Part shown: positions 40,940 through 50,043 of the stretch, in pieces
Position numbering within the stretch: position 1 is the stretch's first letter
Layout of the letters: each line of letters opens with the position of its first letter
Virus record (IMG/VR): IMGVR_UViG_3300043256_000236
Location: 58,945-122,944 of that record
Length of the DNA stretch: 64,000 nt
Direction: 5' to 3' (one strand)
Origin: a virus
Position numbers and translations under genes: made by a program
The notes under the pieces: generated by a model
Told to the model about the DNA's origin: nothing
The model's input: the letters and a program-made list of their open reading frames with translations, nothing else
Databases searched by the model: none

Positions 40940-42098
40940 TTCCATTCTCCATTACATAACCGTCAGAAAAAACCTCAGATCTAGATGTCTGTTGTAAAAT
41001 AGGACCAATCTTACTCGCTATGTCACTTGGTAACATATCTCCAATATCACCTTCTGTATCGGGTGTCACACAAAATACCCTAAAATAGTGTTGGAAATCT
41101 TCCTTGATTCTATCCATTGCTGTCTGTCCGGCTTTATCGTTATCGAACGTACATATAACAGTCAATGCTCCAGCATTTTGAAGCATCAAACGTTGTTGTT
41201 TAGATATACTTAATCCAAGCAATGCTACGCTGTTTCTAATACCAGCAGCCTCGTAAGCCCAGACATCCCCTGGCCCTTCACACAATATTGCTGTACCAGT
41301 TTTCCCTATGAATGGCTTCGCGTACCAAGAGTTATATAAACACAATCCCCCTCGCAACCCCTTTGAGTGTTTCCATTTGGTATACACAGCACTGTATTCA
41401 GAATCTGGACACGATGTTCTATCCGGATGATGGTGCAAACCACAGTCATCACATTTATTATATATACTTCTACCAGACCATCCTACAACATATCTGCCAG
41501 TAATATCTAATATGGGGAAAAATGCCCTTTTGTACATCTGTTTCCCTTTGATATTACAAAAAGATATATGATACTTAGCTATTATCTCTGGTGATACACC
41601 TCTATTCGGATAATAAACCTGATCAGCCTGGAGCTTAGACACTACCGTTGACAATGGTAATCCATTATTTATCTTGGTGACGATGCTTTTTCTCTTGTGC
41701 AGTTTTATTACTTTAGATATCTCTATATCCTGGGCAGTTGTTTCGCTTGTTCCAAACTGATCCAAACCAAGAGCTTGAGCTACGAATTTTACTGATTGAT
41801 GAAACTCCCATTTCTTTCCTGTCTTGCGACTCATAGTCCCTCGCACTAGACCAAAAATACTATTTGAAGGACCTGTCAACGGATCGCGGTGGCACCCCCT
41901 TGTTTTGCACTCAAAATGGTTAGATTGTAATGCCCAGAACAAGCCCCTGTCATTATCACCATCATGAATAGGGCAAGCACTTTGAATATAGTCGTGCCGT
42001 TCAGTAAATTCTACACCCATAGCATCAAAGATTTCACAAACTCTTTCACAAGCCCTGGCTTGAATAAACTCTACTTGACTCGCATTGAATCTTTGCAC
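40932..42098 (-). CDS. DnaG-type DNA primase (zinc finger plus TOPRIM)
   Basis: 388 residues from GTG 42098 (AAGGA ribosome site). Zinc-binding region: SACPIHDGDNDRG, then HFECKTRGCH. TOPRIM: AILCEGPGDVWAYEAAG, with the catalytic Glu, and VICTFDNDKAGQTAMDRI, the DxD. The RNA-polymerase-like region between has VVGWSGRSIYNKCDDCG. Shorter than host DnaG because the helicase-binding C-domain is missing. It makes RNA primers and lies next to its helicase. Confidence 0.88.
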   Translation of the reverse strand: MQRFNASQVEFIQARACERVCEIFDAMGVEFTERHDYIQSACPIHDGDNDRGLFWALQSNHFECKTRGCHRDPLTGPSNSIFGLVRGTMSRKTGKKWEFHQSVKFVAQALGLDQFGTSETTAQDIEISKVIKLHKRKSIVTKINNGLPLSTVVSKLQADQVYYPNRGVSPEIIAKYHISFCNIKGKQMYKRAFFPILDITGRYVVGWSGRSIYNKCDDCGLHHHPDRTSCPDSEYSAVYTKWKHSKGLRGGLCLYNSWYAKPFIGKTGTAILCEGPGDVWAYEAAGIRNSVALLGLSISKQQRLMLQNAGALTVICTFDNDKAGQTAMDRIKEDFQHYFRVFCVTPDTEGDIGDMLPSDIASKIGPILQQTSRSEVFSDGYVMENGNG

Positions 42099-42100
42099 TG

Positions 42101-43540
42101 CTATGATTCCTTAGCTTTATTTTCTAAAGAAGACTTAACTACGGCAGAAAATGTTTGTCCTTCTATGAACTTGCCTACCTCAAGCTTCTCTACCACGTTT
42201 ATATATTCACCACTTTCCATACCAGCTCCAAATCTAGTATCTGTTACCACCAACTTCTTTGTACCATTTATTGGGGGATCTTCGTTTAGTTCGGTTTGTG
42301 TTTTCTTTTTCAATATAGTAAAATTGGAACATAACCACGCAATCCTGTCAGAACCCGACACTACCTCTGACCCTTCTTTTTCTATCCCGTCTCTATTAAG
42401 TTGAACAGTAGCCAATACTGGTAGTTTGAATTTAACGGCAAAGTTGTGTAGTGCCGTCACAAGAAAACCAAGCAATTGATACTCCTGTAACCCCTTCTTC
42501 AAACCACCATCATCCATGAGTTTAAGATAATCATATATAATTAGACACGGTTTTGCTGCGCCGCTGTGTGTAAATCCAACCTTCTTTGATAACCATCTTC
42601 TTGCTATGGACATGATCGCATGCGGAGCTAAGCCCGCTACCGAAAAATGATCTATGGACAGACCTTCTATCTTATCTTGACAACTCCATAATGCTTCCTC
42701 TTCTTGCTTGTTGTGCTTAAAACTTCCAGTCTCTATGCGATTCAAATCTATGCCTGACACTAAAGATGATAGGCGGTGCAACTGGATGTCGCTTGTTAAC
42801 TCTGTGTCTAAATACAATACTGGAATTCCATGCTCTGCTATATTACATGCTACGTTGATGCAGAAAAAACTTTTTCCAATTTTAGTTCTAGCACCTACAA
42901 CATTTACGGTAGCAGGTCTCAATCCTCCTCCGATTGCATTATCCCAAGCGGGAAACCCTGTCGGCAAGCCTACTATGTCCTGTGGTGTCTCTGCCAGGGC
43001 TTTCATCACACTATCGAATTGTTGCCCAAGAGATACAACGGTAGCACCCTGATCCATAATCTGTCCTGTGAATCCAAAGATAGGTTCCTCTATCTGTCCA
43101 ATTATATCGTCGACATCTTCTGCCCCTGTGATTTTCTTTAGATTGTTCTGAACAGCAACCGCTGCCATATATCCTTGTCTTGCTATGGATAGCTTGTATA
43201 CAGCTATCACTAATGATCTAATATTATCTTTAGATGATTCATTCTCTCCTATTATCGCCTCTAGGTATTCAGTGTGTTTCCCGTCATTTACGAAATTGTC
43301 GCAATTAAGAATTTTTGCTGCTGCTTGAATACTAGGAATATCAAAAGTCTTAGCATCATCATGACTAACAAGATGGGAAAGTATTTTGAATAACTCTTGA
43401 TTGATTGGCCAATAAAAATCCTTCACACCAATAAGGTCTTCAACTTCGAAAAAACAATCGGTGCCATATGTGGTTATACCAGAAAGTATAGCACGCTCCA
43501 TACCTGCATCTTGTAATATAGCATTTGATTTACTTTTCAT
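42101..43540 (-). CDS. DnaB-type replicative helicase
   Basis: 479 residues from ATG 43540 (TGATG overlap; TTG 43543 is not preferred). The N-terminal helical domain has ERAILSGITTYGTDCFFEVE. RecA-like motor: VVGARTKIGKSFF (Walker A), VLYLDTELTS, LIIYDYLKLMDDG (Walker B) and LKLPVLATVQLNR, as in DnaB H4. SDRIAWLCSNFTILKK is a late conserved part. Forms a hexamer that unwinds the fork with the adjacent primase. Confidence 0.92.
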   Translation of the reverse strand: MKSKSNAILQDAGMERAILSGITTYGTDCFFEVEDLIGVKDFYWPINQELFKILSHLVSHDDAKTFDIPSIQAAAKILNCDNFVNDGKHTEYLEAIIGENESSKDNIRSLVIAVYKLSIARQGYMAAVAVQNNLKKITGAEDVDDIIGQIEEPIFGFTGQIMDQGATVVSLGQQFDSVMKALAETPQDIVGLPTGFPAWDNAIGGGLRPATVNVVGARTKIGKSFFCINVACNIAEHGIPVLYLDTELTSDIQLHRLSSLVSGIDLNRIETGSFKHNKQEEEALWSCQDKIEGLSIDHFSVAGLAPHAIMSIARRWLSKKVGFTHSGAAKPCLIIYDYLKLMDDGGLKKGLQEYQLLGFLVTALHNFAVKFKLPVLATVQLNRDGIEKEGSEVVSGSDRIAWLCSNFTILKKKTQTELNEDPPINGTKKLVVTDTRFGAGMESGEYINVVEKLEVGKFIEGQTFSAVVKSSLENKAKES

Positions 43541-44112
43541 CAAACAAATCTACTCTTTGTACCCATTAGACATTTCTTACATTTTTGACCCATTTCTCCA
43601 CCAGGTCTATTAGATTGGAACATACTATCACATTCACTACACTCAACATCATAGCTATTTATTTGTGGTCGCTTTACTTGGATAGTTTTAGTTTTCTCAG
43701 CTAAAATCTTGTTCTTCTCTATCTCAATTGGATCTGGATTATTTGTAATAAAACGGACTCCATCAGTTTGTTTCTGTACCGCAGTCTTCCTTCTTGAATC
43801 AATATCTGGAGGACTACCTTCTTCATCTTTATTTACTGATTTAGATTTTTTAGATGTCTTTTTTCTACTAACCTTTTTCTTTAAGGCTTTTGGTGGTTTT
43901 GTGGTTGGTGTTTGTTGCAGCTCAAGAACATTGGATAACATATCTGCAACCTGACGCAATGCAGCTTCCGCATCTTGAATTGTTAACTTAGCAATGAACG
44001 CTTTTGCCGAAGGTACACTTAAAGTTTCTCCGGTAAGTCGCTCATACCCCTCACAAACTATATCCCAGTTTCCTGTGCGAATACCTTCTGCTATATACTC
44101 AATAGGACTCAT
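43540..44112 (-). CDS. Hypothetical protein with C-terminal zinc ribbon
   Basis: 190 residues from ATG 44112 (TGATG overlap; GGGGAG ribosome site). Not recognised. Parts seen: an N-terminal helical stretch, a long Lys-rich linker with KKKVSRKKTSKKSK, and a C-terminal CSECDSMF ... CKKC zinc ribbon. The Lys-rich linker and knuckle suggest nucleic-acid binding. It lies directly upstream of the helicase gene, so a replisome accessory is a reasonable guess. Confidence 0.6.
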   Translation of the reverse strand: MSPIEYIAEGIRTGNWDIVCEGYERLTGETLSVPSAKAFIAKLTIQDAEAALRQVADMLSNVLELQQTPTTKPPKALKKKVSRKKTSKKSKSVNKDEEGSPPDIDSRRKTAVQKQTDGVRFITNNPDPIEIEKNKILAEKTKTIQVKRPQINSYDVECSECDSMFQSNRPGGEMGQKCKKCLMGTKSRFV

Positions 44113-44528
44113 CAACAACTCCCCTCATTATATCTGGCTCTTACTAAACCATTAATACTCTGTCCAATTACTTCTATCCTACGTGCAAGGTAAACTATTC
44201 TATCAAGTCTTAGTTCAACCTCTTTAACTAACTTATTAAGCTTAGGACGATCATCACCCAACAAACGGTTTACTACCTGTTTTGACCACCTAAGAAACGT
44301 TTGACATTCATTTGTTTTTTGCTGCAAAAATAAAGCATACTGAGCTAAAATAACTGTATCTTCAGACAGATCTACTGAAGATTGTTCTCTTAACAACTCT
44401 CTAGTAAACCCAAGAATCTTTTCAACTTCATCATTAGATGGCTGATGTTGTGGTAACCCTAATGCTTTACACCACTTATCTAGCTCATCTGAATACAATG
44501 CTATTTCATTGGTCAAATCACTCATCAT
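44112..44528 (-). CDS. Hypothetical helical protein
   Basis: 138 residues. Predicted all helical with several heptads (LNKLVKEVELRLDRIVYLARR). No motif recognised. It is coupled to the next gene by a TGATG overlap and shares a few bases with the upstream nuclease-type gene. Possibly a helicase loader or scaffold by position, but this is only a guess. Confidence 0.55.
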   Translation of the reverse strand: MMSDLTNEIALYSDELDKWCKALGLPQHQPSNDEVEKILGFTRELLREQSSVDLSEDTVILAQYALFLQQKTNECQTFLRWSKQVVNRLLGDDRPKLNKLVKEVELRLDRIVYLARRIEVIGQSINGLVRARYNEGSC

Positions 44529-44877
44529 AAATTTCTAACATTTTAAACCCATTTAATTCGCACCAATCTCGTTTCTTTTGATCCGTATCTTGTTGTTTGT
44601 GAAATTCTCTTTTCGTTTTGTGAAAATGTTTTACGTGTTCCGTGTGTTGTTTTCCATTACATTCGATCACTAAATTAACTGATGGTATAAAAAAATCTAT
44701 GATAAATCTCTCAACTGGTATGATCACCTCTTCAAAAATAATATCATGAGGGTATTTTTCGGCTAGTTGTTGACCTATCCTATATTGAAACAACGACTTA
44801 CATTTTTCTTTTGATCTTCTTTTTTTATTACTTAATCGTATCCTTGTGGTTCCACCATTGAGTAGTTTAACTTCCAT
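44518..44877 (-). CDS. Small PD-(D/E)XK nuclease (Vsr/DUF559-like)
   Basis: 119 residues. Motif: KYPHDIIFEEVIIPVERFI then DFFIPSVNLVIECNGKQH, the Asp and E-x-N-G-K arrangement of DUF559/Vsr-type endonucleases, and WCELNGFKMLEIYDE for the last strand. A shorter relative is encoded at 14022. May be a free-standing mobile or repair endonuclease inserted in the replication block. No clear ribosome site. Confidence 0.65.
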   Translation of the reverse strand: MEVKLLNGGTTRIRLSNKKRRSKEKCKSLFQYRIGQQLAEKYPHDIIFEEVIIPVERFIIDFFIPSVNLVIECNGKQHTEHVKHFHKTKREFHKQQDTDQKKRDWCELNGFKMLEIYDE

Positions 44878-44878
44878 G

Positions 44879-45400
44879 TTATGGGTTAATTCCCATCATT
44901 ATACAATGAATGTATTCAAGCTCGTCCGAGATAAGACCTTTATCCTTAGGTATCCACCTAACTACTTCTATGTCTTGATTTTCCAACATATCCTTTACGA
45001 CCTGATTGACATCTTCCAGTTTTGCATCAGTATATAATCCACTTTGTGATGTAGTAATAGGTCCATACACTACTCGCTTAATACCCTTCTGAATAATATG
45101 AGCCCAACAGTGAGTACATGGAGGTCCACTCACATACAAAGTAGCATCTTCCAAATCTCCAGTAGAATTTAGTATTGCATTTTCTTCTGAATGCAATATA
45201 GGAGGATATTTTTCTGGTCGCATCTGTGGCATCTTATCATCATTGACACCCCTAGGGTAACCGTTATATCCTTGGCCAACTATACATCCACGACTATTTA
45301 TAATAACACAACCACATTGGGTACTTGTATCTGGACTTCGTGTCTTAGCCCAAATAGCTTGTACCATAAAATAGTCGTCCCAGCAAAGTCTAGTTCTCAC
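44879..45400 (-). CDS. Deoxycytidylate deaminase
   Basis: 173 residues from GTG 45400 (ribosome site AAGGAGG eight bases upstream). An earlier in-frame ATG would read through that ribosome site and is unlikely. HSEENAI is the HxE zinc site and GPPCTHCWAHI the PCxxC zinc site; QCGCVIINSRGCIVGQGYNG is typical of dCMP deaminases. It supplies dUMP for the ThyX encoded at 60449. Confidence 0.9.
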   Translation of the reverse strand: MRTRLCWDDYFMVQAIWAKTRSPDTSTQCGCVIINSRGCIVGQGYNGYPRGVNDDKMPQMRPEKYPPILHSEENAILNSTGDLEDATLYVSGPPCTHCWAHIIQKGIKRVVYGPITTSQSGLYTDAKLEDVNQVVKDMLENQDIEVVRWIPKDKGLISDELEYIHCIMMGINP

Positions 45401-46451
45401 TATTATTGTCCTCCTTAGGTAGAACCACATCTCTAACTTCTTTTTCCAATAATTGTAATTTATCAGGGTTGTCTCTAAGAAAATTGGATAACCTTGCCAA
45501 TCCCTGGAACTTCGGTGGATCACCATCATCTGCGAACATAGGTAATGAGTACCAAGATCCAGCCTTCTCTATTAATCCAAGATTTTCCGCAGTAGTCACA
45601 ATATCCCTTATAACATCAATACCAAAACCATATCTCAATGGTAATATGCACGGAAGAAGAGGTCTGCCAAGCGCAGATGACTGTACAGTAATATGCATGT
45701 CGTGACCGTCAGAAGTATTGGTTTCTGCGTTGCGTTCCCATTGTTGTGTCCACGTTACCTTCAACCACACAGAACACGCATATTGTATAGCCACCCCGCC
45801 CTTCTCTACAAATTTTGGACCACGTGGTTCCCTACTGGTCATTAGCTGGGATATAAAAATCAGTATTACATTTTTTGAATCAACGATTTGTTGGGCACGT
45901 CTAAAGAATGCAGACAACAACTTGGCTGGTCCAGCCATGTCTCTACTAGAACCAATGTCGTCCTCTTGTTCTGTCATGGTTGATAAAGCAGCAATGCTAT
46001 CAATGACAACAACTGCCTTCTCTTGGGTCTTGGCGATCCGTTCTATAATGTTTAGGTAGTCTTCTGCTGTCAATGGCTTGTCTATATGATGAGGAATGAC
46101 CTTGAGCTTAGCTGGATCTAGACCGTGGATAGTGGACAATAACGCAGGAGTACATCTTCGCTCTATATTTATATAGTAGGTTGGTCTGTTAAGTTCTTGT
46201 GCATTTCTGAGCAATTCTAAACATAATGTAGTTTTTCCAGACTTTGCTTTTCCGGTTATCAAACAAATCGTTCCATCAGGGATCCCACCGTTTAGGGCAA
46301 TGTCTAGCGACAACGGGGTGTGAAGAATATCTCTGGTACATGGAGGCAAAGCCTTTTCTGCCGTGGCTATAATACCATGGCCATGTATTCTAATCAAAAA
46401 CTCATCCAAGGATTCATCTGCAATCTTTGCTTTTGTTTTTGTCTTAGCCAT
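45390..46451 (-). CDS. recA: RecA-type recombinase
   Basis: 353 residues from ATG 46451. Walker A: ITGKAKSGKTTLCLELL; the Glu after strand 3 is in YYINIERRCTP; Walker B: AVVVIDSIAALSTMTE with LMTSREPRG and GGVAIQYACSVWLKV as the L1-L2 area. The L2 loop has KFVEKGG, similar to but shorter than in host RecA. Strand exchange for recombination-dependent replication. Shares eleven bases with the dCMP deaminase start. Confidence 0.9.
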   Translation of the reverse strand: MAKTKTKAKIADESLDEFLIRIHGHGIIATAEKALPPCTRDILHTPLSLDIALNGGIPDGTICLITGKAKSGKTTLCLELLRNAQELNRPTYYINIERRCTPALLSTIHGLDPAKLKVIPHHIDKPLTAEDYLNIIERIAKTQEKAVVVIDSIAALSTMTEQEDDIGSSRDMAGPAKLLSAFFRRAQQIVDSKNVILIFISQLMTSREPRGPKFVEKGGVAIQYACSVWLKVTWTQQWERNAETNTSDGHDMHITVQSSALGRPLLPCILPLRYGFGIDVIRDIVTTAENLGLIEKAGSWYSLPMFADDGDPPKFQGLARLSNFLRDNPDKLQLLEKEVRDVVLPKEDNNSEN

Positions 46452-46914
46452 TCTCTTCATCTCTTATCTTAGCAAGTGCAGTTTTTCTTCCTGTATCAAC
46501 AAACGTAGCGTTCTTTTTGTTGTCTATTTCGGTGTGTTGCTGTCTTTTGGATAATTCTAAACGTTGTGCAGTCAAAGATTCTACACGGTTATTCGTCCAC
46601 CGCACTATCGTTGCTATTGTCTTCTTGGCAACAAGCGCTTTTATATTGCGTTCTCGGATTATCTCTACCAAAGCTCTCCGTAATAGGGCGTCAGAAAGAT
46701 TCAATTCTTTTCCTAGGTTGGTTACTCCTCTTATTTCTCTCCCATACTTAGGTCCCCAATATTTCTTATCAGACCAAAATCGTGGACCAATCTTTGGATT
46801 AACATTCATACACACCAATTCTATTATGTAGTCTCTGAATGTGACATATAATCCAGGCGTAGTAGGAGAAAGGTAAGGATGTTTTTCGCTTTTTGGTTGA
46901 TGCCTTATTGCCAT
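46444..46914 (-). CDS. Hypothetical protein
   Basis: 156 residues, TAATG overlap with the upstream gene. The segment VTNLGKELNLSDALLRRALV looks like a winged-helix or helix-turn-helix. Rich in Arg/Lys at the C-terminus. Probably a DNA-binding regulator or a recombination accessory because it is immediately upstream of recA. Not recognised. Confidence 0.5.
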   Translation of the reverse strand: MAIRHQPKSEKHPYLSPTTPGLYVTFRDYIIELVCMNVNPKIGPRFWSDKKYWGPKYGREIRGVTNLGKELNLSDALLRRALVEIIRERNIKALVAKKTIATIVRWTNNRVESLTAQRLELSKRQQHTEIDNKKNATFVDTGRKTALAKIRDEENG

Positions 46915-47339
46915 TATGGATTCCTGATCAAAAAGAAACCTGCATCTGCCACTGTTCTTTCTTCTGTTTGTGCGTGGTCAAAACCTGGTTGTCGGTACCA
47001 AACTATATTGATCTTTTGTCCATCATAATATCCTATGCCGATGTAATTAAACTGGGCACCACCCCAAACAGCCATGTGTTTCTGCCCAAAAAAGTATCCC
47101 TTTTGGTTAGGCGGCATTGGTATGTCCACACCCTTTGGGCCTTGCAGACGAAGGTTTGATATGGATATGTCCTTATTTGCGCCAAGCCATTTAGCCAAAC
47201 GAACCCATGCATGTCTTTCTTTAGGCCTATCGTCTTGTATCACGGTTCTCCCATCTGATAACGACACCACGAACCTATTAGTAGGAACAGCATCTGTTAC
47301 TGCAAATGCCAGGATAGCGTCGTTTACTGTATTATACAT
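46914..47339 (-). CDS. Hypothetical protein
   Basis: 141 residues. Beta-rich, with GLYFFGQKHMAVWGG-like aromatic pattern in the second half (visible as GYFFGQKHMAVWGGAQFN). No catalytic motif, no membrane segment. It overlaps the next upstream gene by eight bases. Not recognised. Confidence 0.5.
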   Translation of the reverse strand: MYNTVNDAILAFAVTDAVPTNRFVVSLSDGRTVIQDDRPKERHAWVRLAKWLGANKDISISNLRLQGPKGVDIPMPPNQKGYFFGQKHMAVWGGAQFNYIGIGYYDGQKINIVWYRQPGFDHAQTEERTVADAGFFLIRNP

Positions 47340-47694
47340 CTACAGATTCCCCCTTGTCTCCTTGTTGGGCATATGGAGAACGGCCTAACTGTTCGTCTGC
47401 CCTGCTAGACTCAGTCGCGTTCATAGCACAAACACCTTTGCCAGCATCCAATGCTTTTCTAGGATCTTCAGGTTTGATCCGTATGACACCGTCTCTAAGA
47501 GAGTTGGGTTTCTTTTCGCGATCCACATTATCATCACATATTTCAGCAACTATCAGACCCTCTCCGTAAGAGTCGAATTTATCTGACACAGCCTTCAAAA
47601 ACCTTTCCTTAGACTTAGTATGCTTGCGACCTAGGTTGACATTAGATTTCTGCAGAAACTCCATTAAATCTGTTTGAAACTCTTTAAAAGTCAT
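47332..47694 (-). CDS. Hypothetical protein
   Basis: 120 residues with AAGGAG ribosome site. The first 50 residues are helical and charged, the remainder polar and loop-like (SLRDGVIRIKPEDP). No motif recognised; position in the small-gene block only. Confidence 0.5.
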   Translation of the reverse strand: MTFKEFQTDLMEFLQKSNVNLGRKHTKSKERFLKAVSDKFDSYGEGLIVAEICDDNVDREKKPNSLRDGVIRIKPEDPRKALDAGKGVCAMNATESSRADEQLGRSPYAQQGDKGESVDV

Positions 47695-47992
47695 TTCTGA
47701 ATCTCCTTTGAGCGAGAGTGTATGGTACCTTATTTTTGCTTCTGAGAAAAACAGTGTAATCGCTGTAACACTCTTTACTACAAGACTTCAATCTCCAAAA
47801 TAATCCGCCACGTTCTTTATCTTTTTTCTGCAAATTGTGATCAATATTGTATGGACTGAATAGATCCATCTCGTTAGAAGCCAACACCATGTATCTGTCA
47901 CCAATCCACTTAGCAAAAACAACAAATGTTGGCTCGACATCATGAACAACAGAATGAGGAGTACCATGTATATCTACTGCTATTAAGTTCAC
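47684..47992 (-). CDS. Hypothetical protein
   Basis: 102 residues starting at GTG 47992 in a GTGA overlap with the upstream gene. Beta-rich N-terminus and basic C-terminus (TLAQRRFRNDF). No known motif. Confidence 0.5.
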   Translation of the reverse strand: MNLIAVDIHGTPHSVVHDVEPTFVVFAKWIGDRYMVLASNEMDLFSPYNIDHNLQKKDKERGGLFWRLKSCSKECYSDYTVFLRSKNKVPYTLAQRRFRNDF

Positions 47993-48321
47993 TTATTTCT
48001 AGCCTCGAACAAAACATCGGTCTGTGGGGAATCTGTGTCTACGTCAATAGGTTCGAACATCATATCGTCGTTCGGAGCACCTGGAAAAAACTGACCAGAT
48101 ATCTGCTCGACCAATGAATATCCACTACAAAAACCACACTTCACAGCTACACGCGTCAACACGTTAGCCTTATCCACACCCTGTGTTTTCACCAATTGAA
48201 GCACCAGCAATTCATGGTCACAATTCGAGCACTTAAAATTAACCTGACCCTGATCAGTCAAACCCTTTAATTTTTTTTCTGCAGAGTCAATCTTACCAGT
48301 TGTAATCTTTTGTTTATCCAT
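47989..48321 (-). CDS. Zinc-ribbon protein
   Basis: 110 residues from ATG 48321 (TGATG overlap). NFKCSNCDHEL and AVKCGFCSGYS form a four-cysteine ribbon. Such small phage zinc ribbons often bind RNA polymerase or nucleic acids. The acidic C-terminus (DSPQTDVLFEAR) could be a protein-binding tail. Function unknown. Confidence 0.6.
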   Translation of the reverse strand: MDKQKITTGKIDSAEKKLKGLTDQGQVNFKCSNCDHELLVLQLVKTQGVDKANVLTRVAVKCGFCSGYSLVEQISGQFFPGAPNDDMMFEPIDVDTDSPQTDVLFEARNK

Positions 48322-48626
48322 CAACCTACCTTACCTTCCTTTATATACTTATCAGGATCTTTAAGTACATCCTTGTTAATCTTTCCATCTCTCCAGAATG
48401 GTTTTTCGCCTTTGAACTTTCCTTCGCCTAACTTATCTTTGTGTGTCTTGCGACCCTTACACGGATTCTCAGTACCTCTTATGATCACAGCCGCTCCAGG
48501 GCTGATCAACTTGACCAATCCCGGTTTACAACACTCGGGACAAGACAATAGAGGCTCCATGGACATACTATGAAATGCCTCGAACTCAAATCCACACAAA
48601 CTGCACTCGTAATCATATGTAGGAAT
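48321..48626 (-). CDS. FmdB-family zinc-ribbon protein with apparent ATT start
   Basis: 101 residues if translation begins at ATT 48626-48624. The first residues then read MPTYDYECSLCGFEFEAFHS, the near-universal opening of FmdB/zinc-ribbon-type regulators, and AGGAGG lies eight bases upstream. A stop codon (TAA) lies two codons before the ATT in the same frame, and the next possible start is TTG at 48599, which would cut off the first zinc cysteine. The second pair is CPEC. Rare ATT starts are known, for example in infC. Confidence 0.7.
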   Translation of the reverse strand: MPTYDYECSLCGFEFEAFHSMSMEPLLSCPECCKPGLVKLISPGAAVIIRGTENPCKGRKTHKDKLGEGKFKGEKPFWRDGKINKDVLKDPDKYIKEGKVG

Positions 48627-49027
48627 TACTTATTCCTCCTACTACGTCGATTCATTCTATTATCTTTAAAAGCAACCCTAGCACCATCAGATCTAATTGA
48701 TGTATCAACATTGATCGATTTGACAGAATCTTCCTGTATATTCTCTTCGCATTCTAACGGATCCGTTTCTTTGCTCAAGTGATCAAAATGAGCAAAACCC
48801 CCAGAATTATAATGTGTTTTACCAGCTATTTTTTCCCAGTATCTTGTGAAGCGACGAGACTTTCTTTCTTCTGGAGATAGATCAATTGTAGTACAATCCG
48901 CAATTAAACCTTCCGCTAACTTAGTTCTTCGCTTTGCAGACTTTAACTTCCATCGCATTACTGCCGATTTCCATCGCCTCATTGACCTACGAGCAAATCT
49001 ACGAAAACGAAATACAATATTCTTCAT
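48626..49027 (-). CDS. Arg-rich hypothetical protein
   Basis: 133 residues, AAAGGAG ribosome site. The first 40 residues are strongly basic with RFRRFARRSMRRWKS and KLKSAKRRTKL; the C-terminus is also basic (RMNRRSRRNK). Nucleic-acid binding is plausible. Its stop codon overlaps the ribosome-site region of the FmdB-like gene. Confidence 0.5.
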   Translation of the reverse strand: MKNIVFRFRRFARRSMRRWKSAVMRWKLKSAKRRTKLAEGLIADCTTIDLSPEERKSRRFTRYWEKIAGKTHYNSGGFAHFDHLSKETDPLECEENIQEDSVKSINVDTSIRSDGARVAFKDNRMNRRSRRNK

Positions 49028-49060
49028 AACAATCTCCTTTACACCTAATTATACCTAAAA

Positions 49061-49585
49061 CTACGTCTTTTGTTCCGCAAAAGTTCCCATTTTCTTTGCG
49101 AAATTTCCAAGATCTTTACGGTTTTTCTCTAAACGATCTATCTCCGGAACAGTGTCCGGAGCATGAACACACATTTTGAGATGTCGTTTAATTTCTTTAA
49201 CGACTTCATCTCCAAAAGGCGAAGCCTCTCCCGCATTTTTAACAGCACGAGTTAACAAACTCAACATACTGCCGCGTTTCATGAAAGCGCGTATCAATAG
49301 TAAACCAGCTCCAACGAAAATAATTGCCATAACACTAGTTCCGATAACAACCCATCCAGCACCACTGTAATTAATGGTTTCTGCTTGTACACTTTTCTTC
49401 CAAATAGATAGTTCTTCTGCAACTGTCTCAAGATTACCCATGTCCATACGGATTCCTTGTATATCTGCTTTAAAAGCTTCTGGGGCCATGCAGCCTGGCA
49501 AGACACAAAAAGATATGAGAATCATCAATATGACCATGAATGCACCATGTGTCCATAGTATCATCGCTTTCGTTGTTTCTTGCAT
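49061..49585 (-). CDS. Two-TM membrane protein with a possible lipobox
   Basis: 174 residues, overlapping the RNase H gene by 25 bases. First hydrophobic segment at about 14-31 ends FCVLPGC, an imperfect lipobox (Pro before Gly-Cys); second at about 76-103 (VVIGTSVMAIIFVGAG then LLLI). Between them a periplasmic helix (MDMGNLETVAEELS). The C-terminal part is cytoplasmic and charged. Role unknown; possibly membrane anchoring or lysis-related. Confidence 0.5.
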   Translation of the reverse strand: MQETTKAMILWTHGAFMVILMILISFCVLPGCMAPEAFKADIQGIRMDMGNLETVAEELSIWKKSVQAETINYSGAGWVVIGTSVMAIIFVGAGLLLIRAFMKRGSMLSLLTRAVKNAGEASPFGDEVVKEIKRHLKMCVHAPDTVPEIDRLEKNRKDLGNFAKKMGTFAEQKT

Positions 49586-50043
49586 CGCTTTACCTTTCCT
49601 TTTTCTTTTCTCCTTAGGAACACTTCATTGACAAGTGCATCTGCTCGTTTGTTTAGGTGGCGTGGTACCCACTTGATAGAATAATCCTCAAACTTACTCA
49701 ACAACTCTAATACAAGATCTCTATGTTTGATTAGTTCTGGCTTTTTCGCCTTGTACACACCGATAACCTGTCGAACTATTAGTTGTGAGTCTCCAATAAT
49801 ATGAATTGTATCAACTCCAGCTTTTAAACTGCCCTGAAGCCCGGCGATTAGGGCTCGATATTCTGCAATATTGGACGTCCCTTCTCCACATGTCCTCTTG
49901 CCGGATGCTATGATTTTTGTACCCTCTGAAAGATAGTGTGGTGCTTCGGCAATAATTGAGGGAAAAGGTTTGTCCACCAACAACCAACCATATGCCATGG
50001 TTCCTTGTCTAATGCCACCATCGAAGTACAGAGTAGCTTCCAT
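49561..50043 (-). CDS. rnhA: Ribonuclease HI
   Basis: 160 residues, TAATG coupling with the upstream nuclease gene. The four catalytic acids are in place: Asp8 in LYFDGG, Glu61 in SNIAEYRAL, Asp85 in IIGDSQLIV and Asp135 in NKRADALVN. Matches RNase HI core with a basic C-terminal extension (EKGKVKRCKKQRKR). Removes RNA primers; sits beside replication nucleases. Confidence 0.92.
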   Translation of the reverse strand: MEATLYFDGGIRQGTMAYGWLLVDKPFPSIIAEAPHYLSEGTKIIASGKRTCGEGTSNIAEYRALIAGLQGSLKAGVDTIHIIGDSQLIVRQVIGVYKAKKPELIKHRDLVLELLSKFEDYSIKWVPRHLNKRADALVNEVFLRRKEKGKVKRCKKQRKR

